DNA of 27,720 bases from Elusimicrobia bacterium HGW-Elusimicrobia-2 (GTDB lineage: Bacteria; CG03), in the NCBI GenBank assembly GCA_002841685.1, contig PHAM01000023.1, positions 1 to 27,720 on the forward strand. Reading direction: 5' to 3'. Positions 5,980-14,173 of this stretch are shown here, in pieces. The position numbers and the translations under genes were made by a program. Each line of letters begins with the position of its first letter. The stretch's first letter is position 1. The notes below the pieces were generated by a model. That model made no database searches. It saw only the letters and a list, made by a program, of their open reading frames with translations, and was not told where the DNA came from.

Positions 5980-8900
5980 CTATCTCCCAAAAATCTTTTT
6001 CAGTATTCCCTTTTTTGATTCTTTAAGTTCTTTTTCCAAGTTCTCTATTTCCATCGCCAGCTCTTTACGCGTGGCATCGGTGAGATAGAATTTGTCCAGC
6101 AGTTCTTTCCTTTCGTTATGCCATTCGTCGCGCCTTCTGTCAAATTCAGAGAGCTTTCTGTTTATAGACGATTCGTATCTTATCCTTTCGTCTTCCCTGC
6201 TGTTTTTCTCCCTCTCAAAAAGCGTACGCAATGTCGCCAGCTCATTGCTAAGCGAGTCTTTCGCCATGCCCACCTGCGAAACACGCAGCTTATAATCGTC
6301 ACGAACCGCGTTTTCACGGGCGTAAAACTCGGCTTCGACCGCCGCCTTCTCTTTCTCGTAAAGCTCATTGCGGCTCTTGATGCCGCTTTTTAGATTCTCT
6401 ATTTCAATACCGCGTTTCTCGGCGTCAAACTGTGCCTGTTTGAGTTTTTCGCTGAAAGCATCGTAGGAAACCTTCATGGCGGCGAGATCATCAGCCATGA
6501 GATTTTTTTCGTTTCTGAATCTGCCGATAAGCTCTTCTTTTTCAGCAAGGGAGTTTTTCAGATTAACAAGGGTATTGTTAAGATTTTCTCTCTCCGAGGC
6601 GAAAGCCTCTTTTGTCCTGAGCAGTGCGTCTTTAGCGAAATGTTCGGAGGCGGCGATCCTGTTCTCCCTTTCGTTGAGCGCTCTCTCCTTAACCTGCAAT
6701 TTTTCGGCGTGTACGCTTTCCGCGACCAACTGTCTTTCCAGAGAATTTATTTTTTCGGCCGCGGCCCTCAGTTCGCTCTCACGCTCCGAGAGCCGTTTCT
6801 GCCACTCGATGGCGATGAGCTCTTTGTCATTATTGGCCTTTTTAGCGACAGCGTCTATTTTCTGCAGCTGCTCGCTGGTTTCCGTGAATTTGTTGTAATA
6901 CTTACCGACCTCTTCCCTGAGCCTGTCCCTCTCCCTCAAAAACTCAAGTGTCTTTGATTCAAGCTCATTCTTCCGCCGGCGCTCTATCTCAGAGACCCTA
7001 TCCTGCAGAGCCGCTATCTCTTCTTCCCTGCCCGACAGCTTATTCAGGAGATCCTTTTTTTCCGTTTCAAAAAATTCTTTCAGCTGGCGCTCTTTTTGGG
7101 CGCCCATCTCCTTAAAACCCCGCAGAGCGTCTTCCCTGTTGTTTATTTTGATCTCCAGAGAATTCTTTTCGCTGATAGCGCCGGAAAGCCTCGCGTTAAG
7201 TTCCCTGATATCTTCCTCGCTCTTCTTGACCAAAAGAGCCTTATCGTTCTCATATAAAGAATTAAGCTGCGATATTTTTCTGTCTTTCTCGCAGAGGATC
7301 TCATTCAGTTCGCGGACCGACGCCTCCGTGTGGATGCGGATCTCCTGAAGTTTCTTTTCCAGCCTCTCCGTTTCCTCAAGCAGTTTAGACCTTTCCATGG
7401 CGAAGGAAGAATCCCTGCCTCTAAGCTGTTCTGAATATGCCTGTGACGATCGCTCGTTTTCCCTTGAAAAACTTTCAAGCTGCAGGCGAAGCTTTTCCTG
7501 TAATTTGGATATCTCGAGTTTGAGGCCCGATATCTCTATCTCGCGGGATTTGATCTCGGATGAGAGCGCCGCTTCCCGCTCCCTCATCCTCGTGTCCGCG
7601 AAACCGAGTTCCGTTTCTCTCGCTTTAAGCGCCGCGTCAATAACGGCTATCTGCTTTTCGGCGCGGGCGCTCATCTTGTTCTTTTCGTCTTCTTTTTTGC
7701 TAAGCTCCTGCAGGAATCTTTCCCGCTCCGACTCAAACTGACGGCGGGCGGCGAAGATCTCGTCTTCAAATTTGTGACGGATTTCCGCAAGCTCCGTCTC
7801 TTTCATCCGGGATGCCGCCTGTATCACGGATTCTTTTTCGGAAAGCACTTTTTTGAGCGCCTCTATGTCATTTTCCTTCTCTTCAAGAGTTTTGGCCAGT
7901 TCTCTGGACTGACTCTCAAAAAGGGATTTGAATTCCGTGAGCTCATTTATTCTGGCGTTGAATTTCTCCACCAGTTCGCGCTCTTCCCTGCGTTGAACTG
8001 TTTTGACATCTTCTATTTCATTGAATTTCTCTTTCTGTTTGGCGAAGATCTCTTCTTCCGCGAATTTGAGGCGCCGGGACCAGTCGGAATTGACCTCGTT
8101 GATCTTATCCGCCAGGCCTCTTATCTCTTCTTCCCGAATAGCTGTTTCTTTTTTATATTCCTCGTCGCGGCCGGCGAGCATAACCCTCGCGCGCTCGGCG
8201 GAGACCTTCAAATCCTCTATCTTGGATGTAAAATTACTCCGCTGTGAATTGAGCTCCCTTGCCAGCTCCTCAAGTTCCCTCTCTTTTAGAAGCAGCGTCT
8301 GGGCAACACGCTCTTTCTCATCGGCGAGACGCTGAAAACGCTGGGCCTCATCAGCCATGCGTTTTTCAAAATTTTTCTTTTCTTCTTCCAGCCGCCCTTT
8401 TAAAAAGCGTATCTGCTCGGAGGACTGATCAGCGACAGCATCGAGCTCTCTTGTCTTGGAATCCAGGGCGATGCGAAAATCCGCCTTGTCTTTCTCTATC
8501 TGTTTCTGAAGAGCGAATATCTCATTGTCTTTCTGCCTGATATTTTCCGAAGCCGTATTCCTCGCGTTTTCAAGCTCGGCTTCAAGCGCACCTGCCTTGT
8601 CCTCTAACTCTTTTACACGCTTATCTTTTTTCTCAAGCCTCACGGACCATTCATCTCTGAGCGAATTCTCCCTCAGAACGGATTCCGCCCTTATGACATT
8701 TTCCGATTCCTCAAGTTCAAGGATACGCCTTGACCGTTCCGCCAGATCCTTCTCATATTGCTTTTGCGAATCCGCCTGCAGTTTGCGGGTATCGGATAAC
8801 CTCTCATTAAACTCTTTATCCGCCGCGGCGTACTTTTTGGAGATATCGCTCACATCCCTGTCTTTAAGCTGCACCTGGGCGGCATAATTGGCTCTTTCCG

Positions 8901-9615
8901 CCTCAAGCGAAGTCTTGAGCTTAATTATCTCATCTTTCAGATCCATGATTTTGTTATTAAGCTCATTTTCGCGCAACACATTCTCGCCCCTGACAAGGCT
9001 TGTTTCTTCTTCCGCGAAGGTCAGTTCGCCGCTCAGGCTGTCCAGTTTTTCTCTCAATTGGGCTATATTTTTCTGGTAATCCGATATTTTCGTCTCACGG
9101 CCCCGTATACACTCTTCTTTTTCAGCCCGGAAAGCGCCCTGATCATCTTCCTGTTTCTTCCGAATAAAAGAAATATTTTTCTCCAGGGCTTCTATCTGTC
9201 TGAGCAGATGCTCTTCCCTCTCCACAAATTTACGGCGCTCATGCTCCTGGCCCGTCACAGCTTCGGATTCTTTTACGGCGAGTTCCGCATAAAGGGAATT
9301 TTTCTCGAGCTCTCTGTTGTTCAGGAGTTCTTCCCAGGTTTTTCTGTCTGAGGCGTACTCGTCCCTGGCCTTGTCAAGCTGCGATTGTAAATCCTGAATG
9401 CGGGACATCAGGCTGTTTTCCCTTTCCTTGAATTCCGTGCGCAGAGCTATATTGGCGGTCGTGGCCTCAAGCAGTTTTTCCTGATGGATATTTCTGGTTT
9501 GCTCCAAAGAGTTTTTGAGAAATTCTATCTCGGAAAGCATATTTTCCTTAAGCTTGCCCAGCGAAGTCAAAGATGCGCCGTGGCGTGCCGGTTCGCGTTT
9601 GTTTTTATCCATCAT
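5980..9615 (-). CDS. giant coiled-coil protein, second of the pair (1211 aa)
   Basis: This 1211-residue protein is almost entirely predicted coiled coil. I find a single proline (residue 9), two cysteines, no signal peptide and no membrane helix. Heptads of Leu/Ile/Ala alternate with Glu/Lys/Arg to the end. A motif like (K/R)-E-x-x-(L/I) recurs near residues 63, 99, 131, 171, 214, 251 and beyond, roughly every 32-42 residues. The last residues, KKGILKKIFGR, form a short basic hydrophobic tail that could bind a membrane or a partner. A continuous helix of this length would be near 180 nm. It starts ATGATG inside the stop of the upstream partner gene (4-bp overlap), so the two are translationally coupled. 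No SMC or Rad50 ATPase head is present. A cytoskeletal, scaffold or filament role is inferred. Confidence 0.9.
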   Translation of the reverse strand: MMDKNKREPARHGASLTSLGKLKENMLSEIEFLKNSLEQTRNIHQEKLLEATTANIALRTEFKERENSLMSRIQDLQSQLDKARDEYASDRKTWEELLNNRELEKNSLYAELAVKESEAVTGQEHERRKFVEREEHLLRQIEALEKNISFIRKKQEDDQGAFRAEKEECIRGRETKISDYQKNIAQLREKLDSLSGELTFAEEETSLVRGENVLRENELNNKIMDLKDEIIKLKTSLEAERANYAAQVQLKDRDVSDISKKYAAADKEFNERLSDTRKLQADSQKQYEKDLAERSRRILELEESENVIRAESVLRENSLRDEWSVRLEKKDKRVKELEDKAGALEAELENARNTASENIRQKDNEIFALQKQIEKDKADFRIALDSKTRELDAVADQSSEQIRFLKGRLEEEKKNFEKRMADEAQRFQRLADEKERVAQTLLLKERELEELARELNSQRSNFTSKIEDLKVSAERARVMLAGRDEEYKKETAIREEEIRGLADKINEVNSDWSRRLKFAEEEIFAKQKEKFNEIEDVKTVQRREERELVEKFNARINELTEFKSLFESQSRELAKTLEEKENDIEALKKVLSEKESVIQAASRMKETELAEIRHKFEDEIFAARRQFESERERFLQELSKKEDEKNKMSARAEKQIAVIDAALKARETELGFADTRMREREAALSSEIKSREIEISGLKLEISKLQEKLRLQLESFSRENERSSQAYSEQLRGRDSSFAMERSKLLEETERLEKKLQEIRIHTEASVRELNEILCEKDRKISQLNSLYENDKALLVKKSEEDIRELNARLSGAISEKNSLEIKINNREDALRGFKEMGAQKERQLKEFFETEKKDLLNKLSGREEEIAALQDRVSEIERRRKNELESKTLEFLRERDRLREEVGKYYNKFTETSEQLQKIDAVAKKANNDKELIAIEWQKRLSERESELRAAAEKINSLERQLVAESVHAEKLQVKERALNERENRIAASEHFAKDALLRTKEAFASERENLNNTLVNLKNSLAEKEELIGRFRNEKNLMADDLAAMKVSYDAFSEKLKQAQFDAEKRGIEIENLKSGIKSRNELYEKEKAAVEAEFYARENAVRDDYKLRVSQVGMAKDSLSNELATLRTLFEREKNSREDERIRYESSINRKLSEFDRRRDEWHNERKELLDKFYLTDATRKELAMEIENLEKELKESKKGILKKIFGR

Positions 9616-12600
9616 AAGCCCTCATTGTCACTGTGCATTCCCGATTTAAAAGATTCAAGACGCAGGCGGATTGAGGAAAGTTCCTCCTCAAGAGCCCTGT
9701 TAATATCCGCCAGCTCCCGGATCTCATTATTCAATTTTATCTTATCTCCGTCAAAATTATTTTCCGCCTGATGCAGGCGTTCGGCGAAATTATCCGCGAG
9801 GATCTGTTTTTCCCGGGATAGTTTTTTGCGTTCTTCCGTGATTTCCTCTCTCAGGCCCTTGATCTCATCGCGAAAAAAAGCCATTTCTTTTCCATATTCT
9901 TCCTCTCTTTTTGAAGAAACCTTCTCATAATCCGAAGCCTTGCGGCGCGACGCGGCTTTCAGGGCGGTCATTTCCTCGGCGGCGGCATCGGCCGCCTCTT
10001 GTTTTTTCTTGGTCTCATCCTTAAGTTTCATATCGCGTATTTTCAGCTGATTCGCGAGCTGGGCCATCTGCTCTTTCGCTTTTGCGGCATCATTTTCCCT
10101 GGCTATCCTCAAAACAGTGATTTTTTCGCCCAACTCCGCTATTCTGCCCTCGAGAGCGTTTTTCTCAGAGTTCAATTCATTTTCTCTGAGCTTAATTTCC
10201 TCACGCAAAAGCTGACCGGCCTGCTCCAGCCCGGCTATCCTGCTGTTTAGCTGCGAGCTCATTTCTTCTTTTCCCCGCAGCGCCAAATCTGCGGCGGCAG
10301 CCTTTTCCTTTTTAAATTCCTCTCCTCTCACGCGGAGAGCATCCTCATTTTTCTTGATTTCCGCGTCCTTTTTAAGGAGAGCGCTATTCAATTCTTCAAA
10401 CTTCTTCTCATAGTTTTCCGCGGCCGAGATAAAAGCCTTATCTTTTTCGGCTGTCAGATCCATATAATGTTTTTTCAGATTATCCTGCGCGGAGGAAAAC
10501 TCGGTTCTTTGTCTGACAATTTCCGACTTGAGCGCAGCGGCGGACTGCTTCAGCCTGTCTGTTTCGGCGGCTTTTTCTATTATAAGGACATCCGTCTTCT
10601 TTTTCGCCTCCGTTATTTCCTCCCTGAAGCCCGATCGCAGAGAATCAAGCTCCTCTTTCAGCGCCTTGTTCTCTGAAATGATTTTTTCACGCGCGTGGAT
10701 CAGTTTTTCCTCACTCTCGCTCTTCTGAGCGGAAAGATGATTGATCTGTTCCGCCAGACGGCTGAGCTCGCTGTCCTTTGCCTTCACCATATCCGCGAAA
10801 TCCGTTTTAAGACGCTCAAGATGCCGGTCACGATCCGCGATCTCATCCTGTTTTTCAAGGAGCCTTTCACTGAACGACTGCGTAATATTCCGTTTATCAT
10901 CCTTTTCTGAGGCGAGATTAGCGGCAAGTTTCGCGTTCACGGATGAGAGCTCCGAAGACGACACCCTGCTCTTTTCCAGATCTCCCGTGAGAATAACCAG
11001 TTTCTCGTTCAAAGAGGATATACTGTTGTTCAGAGCATCTTTCTCCGAAACGCGCAGAGCGTTCAGCCCCTCAACCTCTTTTCTGTGGGCATTGAGCTCC
11101 GAGGCGAGATCCGACTCAACTTCCTTTATTTTTCCGGATAGCATCTCTTTATCTTCCTGGAATTTCCGGGCGTTCTGCATTATAGTCGCGCGGAGTTTAT
11201 CGCTTTCGGCGGCATGAGAGTCTTCTTTCTCGGAAAGCTTTCTCTGCATTTCGTCACGCATCTGGAATAAAGCCGTTTCTTTATCCGAGACGGCTTTCTG
11301 CCAATCATTTTCTTTCGCCTGGAAATAAGCGTCCTTTTCTCTGATTTTCTCAGCGAACGCTTCTCCCTGTATCCTGATTTTGTTTTCGGATTCATCAATC
11401 CTGTTTCTCATCTCTTCAGCGCGAAGATTGGAATTCCTCTCGATCTCGGCTTTTTCCTTCGCGGCCGCGTTAAAACGGATCTCACCCTCAAGCCGGGTAG
11501 ACTCCATATCTCTCTTTAATTCCAAAACGGTTTTATCACGCTCTTCAATATCTTCCGCGTGAGCGCGCTTTTCATTTTGCAGGTTCATTTCCAACAGGGC
11601 CTTCTTCTCGGAAAGTTCGGCGAACCTCAGCGCGGATTCTTTTTCTCTTTCCTTCACGAGCATATTAAGTTCGGATATTTTTGCGGCGGCGGCCTCTTCC
11701 TGTTTCCGCGATTCCTCGGCAATACGCGAAAGCTCCCCGCGAAGATTTTTGTCCGCATCTTCAAGGGCGGCGATCTTGATCTGCAGCCCTGTTGTCTGAC
11801 GGGCGGCGGCGGTTTCAATGGAGGCCATGGCCTGCTGCCTTTGAATAAGCTTCTCTTTCAGCGATGAGATTTCTTTTTCAAGAAGCTCCTGTATGTGCCT
11901 TTTTTCGTCAGCGAGCGTGAGGTACTGGGCGGAATATTTATTTTCCATTTCCCTGTTTTTTTCGCGCTCACGAACGATATCTTTTTCCAAAAGGGCCTTT
12001 TCCGTTTTAAGGATTTCCTCTTTCTCCAAGAACGCGGCGGCTGATTTTTGAAGCTGGGCATGCAGGCGTTCATTTTCGGCGGACGCCGTTGACAAAGAAT
12101 TCCGCAACTCTATCTCCATAGACCGCGAAACGGATTCCAGCTGGGCTATTTTGTTATTGTACGAGTCCTTTATATCCTCATTGATTTTTTTAAGTTCCGA
12201 AACGCTCTTGCCGAGCATCGCGGTCTCCGAAGCCTTTGACTGCAATTCGGAGTTGAGTTCATACTGAATGCTGCCATGTTTTTTCGCAAGTTCCTCTTCC
12301 CTGGTCTTTGAAGATAAACGAAGCTCATCAAGTTTCCTGCGGAGGGATTCGTTTTCGATTTTCGCTTCCTCCAGCGCGTTGCCCAGTGATGATCTCCCCT
12401 CGGAGGCCCTCAGAACCTCTCCCTTCAGCTTATCCTCATATTCGGACACTGTCTGCCTGTGCGCGTCCTTGAGGGCATTCACCGTATTTTTCAGAGCTTT
12501 TATATTCTGCTGCATCGTGAACTTCTCGCGCTCGAATTCGCCGCGTTCCACAGCAAACTGCGAAGTTAAAGCCAGATGCTCTTCTTTCCTTTTATCATTG

Positions 12601-13094
12601 GCCGCGCGGATTTCAAATTTGAGGGATTCCATCTGCTTCTCAAAATCTTCCCGGTCAGCCGAAAAATTCTTTTTCAGTATCTCTATTTCGTCTTCTTTTC
12701 TCTGCTGTTCGTGTTTTTCGGCGCGAAACTTCTGATTGAATTCAGACATGAGATCGGACTCTATCTCAACAGTTCTCAGGTTCAGTTTCTGTATGATGCT
12801 GTCTTTTTCGGCCAGGTCGCGGTCTATTTTCTTTTCGCGTTCGGTGAGGGCATATTCCCGCTGCGCGATATTTTTCTCACGCGCGTCCATCTCCGAAAGC
12901 CTGGCGCGGTAAGCCCTGTTGATCTTAGCTGTTTCTATGGATGAGCGCGCCTGAAGATATGCCCTGCTTTTTTCCAGGGCCTCTATTTTTTCCCGCAGTC
13001 TCGTTGTTTCCTCGGCCTGTCTTTTATGCAGGTCCGTGACCTGCCTCCCGAGCGCTATTTTGAAGTCTTTTAAATTATCATTTTCTGGCTGCAT
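9612..13094 (-). CDS. giant coiled-coil protein, first of the pair (1160 aa)
   Basis: This 1160-residue protein is predicted to be one long coiled coil. The only proline I find is residue 3, and I see no cysteine. There is no signal peptide, membrane segment or enzyme motif. Charged heptads (Glu, Lys, Arg with Leu, Ile, Ala) run from about residue 20 to 1150. Composition and texture are close to the downstream partner, so the two may be paralogues or co-assembling subunits, though I could not align them. It begins at the ATG at 13094 (M-Q-P-E-N) with GGAG eight bases upstream, behind a strong promoter. The stop overlaps the start of the second gene. Coiled-coil composition produces spurious similarity to myosin, SMC and filament proteins, so such database hits should be discounted. 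Confidence 0.9.
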   Translation of the reverse strand: MQPENDNLKDFKIALGRQVTDLHKRQAEETTRLREKIEALEKSRAYLQARSSIETAKINRAYRARLSEMDAREKNIAQREYALTEREKKIDRDLAEKDSIIQKLNLRTVEIESDLMSEFNQKFRAEKHEQQRKEDEIEILKKNFSADREDFEKQMESLKFEIRAANDKRKEEHLALTSQFAVERGEFEREKFTMQQNIKALKNTVNALKDAHRQTVSEYEDKLKGEVLRASEGRSSLGNALEEAKIENESLRRKLDELRLSSKTREEELAKKHGSIQYELNSELQSKASETAMLGKSVSELKKINEDIKDSYNNKIAQLESVSRSMEIELRNSLSTASAENERLHAQLQKSAAAFLEKEEILKTEKALLEKDIVREREKNREMENKYSAQYLTLADEKRHIQELLEKEISSLKEKLIQRQQAMASIETAAARQTTGLQIKIAALEDADKNLRGELSRIAEESRKQEEAAAAKISELNMLVKEREKESALRFAELSEKKALLEMNLQNEKRAHAEDIEERDKTVLELKRDMESTRLEGEIRFNAAAKEKAEIERNSNLRAEEMRNRIDESENKIRIQGEAFAEKIREKDAYFQAKENDWQKAVSDKETALFQMRDEMQRKLSEKEDSHAAESDKLRATIMQNARKFQEDKEMLSGKIKEVESDLASELNAHRKEVEGLNALRVSEKDALNNSISSLNEKLVILTGDLEKSRVSSSELSSVNAKLAANLASEKDDKRNITQSFSERLLEKQDEIADRDRHLERLKTDFADMVKAKDSELSRLAEQINHLSAQKSESEEKLIHAREKIISENKALKEELDSLRSGFREEITEAKKKTDVLIIEKAAETDRLKQSAAALKSEIVRQRTEFSSAQDNLKKHYMDLTAEKDKAFISAAENYEKKFEELNSALLKKDAEIKKNEDALRVRGEEFKKEKAAAADLALRGKEEMSSQLNSRIAGLEQAGQLLREEIKLRENELNSEKNALEGRIAELGEKITVLRIARENDAAKAKEQMAQLANQLKIRDMKLKDETKKKQEAADAAAEEMTALKAASRRKASDYEKVSSKREEEYGKEMAFFRDEIKGLREEITEERKKLSREKQILADNFAERLHQAENNFDGDKIKLNNEIRELADINRALEEELSSIRLRLESFKSGMHSDNEGL

Positions 13095-13140
13095 TCATAT
13101 TTCTCCATGATGCCCGCAAGGGCGGTAAACATATAGACTA

Positions 13141-13170
13141 TTTATACATTAAAGCGCGCCTGTTTGTCAA
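13141..13170 (-). promoter_or_regulatory. sigma70-type promoter for the coiled-coil operon
   Basis: On the minus strand, TTGACA (13170-13165) is followed after 18 bases by TATAAA (13146-13141). This gives a leader of about 40 bases before the ATG at 13094. The leader includes a small GCCC/GGGC hairpin and a GGAG ribosome binding site. The match to consensus suggests substantial expression. Confidence 0.75.
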
Positions 13171-13251
13171 TTTTCCCCATATACGGACATTATAATTAAA
13201 AACGCCGGCAAAAAGATGTTTAGCGCGACACGGCAAAAGCCGGAATAAAAA

Positions 13252-13302
13252 AATCCCGCAGAAGTTCAAAACCGTATTGCCTCATGCGACAACTCCGGGA
13301 TT
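13252..13302. repeat. inverted repeat in the divergent intergenic region
   Basis: AATCCCG at 13252-13258 and CGGGATT at 13296-13302 are perfect inverted copies. Adjacent bases (CAG and CTC, then AAGTT and AACT) extend the pairing imperfectly. The arms enclose about 37 bases. It lies upstream of the rightward promoter. It could be a terminator-like hairpin, a small element or a regulator site. Confidence 0.4.
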
Positions 13303-13316
13303 ATAGATCATCGAGC

Positions 13317-13346
13317 TTGTGTTCAGGCGGGGCAATTTGTTATCAT
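13317..13346 (+). promoter_or_regulatory. probable promoter of the udp-envelope operon
   Basis: TTGTGT (13317-13322) and TATCAT (13341-13346) are separated by 18 bases. They sit about 50 bases before the udp ATG, which has a strong AGGGGGG ribosome binding site at 13381-13387. The match is weaker than for the leftward promoter. Confidence 0.45.
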
Positions 13347-13395
13347 AGCGCCGAAACCGATTTTGGTTGATTAACTTAATAGGGGGGCAACGTTT

Positions 13396-14148
13396 ATGAG
13401 TCAGAAAGAGTATCATGTGGCGCTGGGCAAGGGCGATGTGGGAAGATATGTTCTTCTTCCGGGAGACCCGGGCAGAACGGAAAAGATCGCGAAATATTTT
13501 GACGACGCAAAAGAGATCGCGAACAACCGCGAATACAGGACATTCACGGGAACTGTTGGCGGTATTAAAATAAGCACCACTTCCACCGGAATTGGATGCC
13601 CTTCAACGGCCATCTGCGTTGAAGAGCTCATAAAATGCGGCGCTGACACTTTCATACGCATAGGCACCGCCGGTTCACTTCAGAAAGAGGTGGGGCTGGG
13701 CGATGTCGTCATTTCCACAGCGGCCGTGCGCGAAGAGGGGACAACGCGGCAGTACATACCTCTCAGCTATCCGGCCGTGGCGGATTTCGGCGTGACGCAG
13801 GCCCTGGTTGAAGCGGGCAACAAACTGAAAATAAAATATCACACGGGCATATCGCACTGTAAAGACGCTTTCTACACCGAGGGGGCCGACATGGACGAGC
13901 TGCCTCTGGGCGGGAACACAAGAGCAATGTGGAACGCATGGTATAAGGGAAATGTCCTGGCCACCTCCATGGAATCGGCGGCGCTTTTTGTCGTTTCATC
14001 CATAAGAAGGGTTTACGCCGGAGAAGTCCTAGCCATCATAGGCCTTACCTATGACGACCAGCCCATCGCGAAAAAAGTGGGAGTGGACGAGGCCATACGG
14101 ATGGCTATTGAAGCGGTGAAGATTATTGAAAAAAAACGCAATCCCTGA
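13396..14148 (+). CDS. udp: uridine phosphorylase family protein
   Basis: This 250-residue enzyme would cleave uridine with phosphate to uracil and ribose-1-phosphate in pyrimidine salvage. Visible family motifs are LLPGDPGRTEKIA (about residues 21-33, phosphate binding), STGIGCPSTAICVEEL (55-70), RIGTAGSLQKEVGLGDVV (about 84-101) and ATSMESAALFVVSSI (the ribose-binding Met-Glu, near 187-201). Length and order match Udp of enteric bacteria. Related purine phosphorylases cannot be wholly excluded, but the N-terminal PGDPxR motif with VEEL favours Udp. The ATG at 13396 is preceded by AGGGGGG. Only 25 bases separate it from the DUF5693 gene, so it is probably the first gene of the long operon. 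Confidence 0.88.
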   Translation: MSQKEYHVALGKGDVGRYVLLPGDPGRTEKIAKYFDDAKEIANNREYRTFTGTVGGIKISTTSTGIGCPSTAICVEELIKCGADTFIRIGTAGSLQKEVGLGDVVISTAAVREEGTTRQYIPLSYPAVADFGVTQALVEAGNKLKIKYHTGISHCKDAFYTEGADMDELPLGGNTRAMWNAWYKGNVLATSMESAALFVVSSIRRVYAGEVLAIIGLTYDDQPIAKKVGVDEAIRMAIEAVKIIEKKRNP

Positions 14149-14173
14149 CACCATCGGCGGTAATTAACACGCA

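Larger units (their letters stand above)
13095..13395. other. 301-bp divergent intergenic region
   Basis: This region separates the coiled-coil operon (leftward) from the udp-envelope operon (rightward). It contains a leftward promoter (13141-13170), a small hairpin GCCC-gcaa-GGGC at 13112-13123 in the leftward 5' leader, an inverted repeat at 13252-13302, and a weaker rightward promoter (13317-13346). A CGGC-aaaa-GCCG hairpin sits at 13231-13242. I see no convincing small gene here. Confidence 0.6.

Noticed and set aside
6092-12944. Many plus-strand open frames opposite the coiled-coil genes
   Set aside because: They lack ribosome binding sites, have Ser/Leu/Phe-rich low-complexity products, and are the expected antisense of Glu/Lys/Arg-rich codons.
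5980-13094. SMC, Rad50 or myosin assignment for the giant coiled coils
   Set aside because: No Walker A, Walker B, signature motif or hinge is visible. Resemblance would come from heptad composition alone.
13164-13196. Rightward promoter TTGTCA ... TATAAT
   Set aside because: The spacer is about 21 bases, too long, and the site is far from the udp start. A better placed pair lies at 13317-13346.
13231-13250. Hairpin CGGC-aaaa-GCCG as an intrinsic terminator
   Set aside because: The stem is only four bases, it is followed by A residues on the plus strand, and no gene ends nearby.
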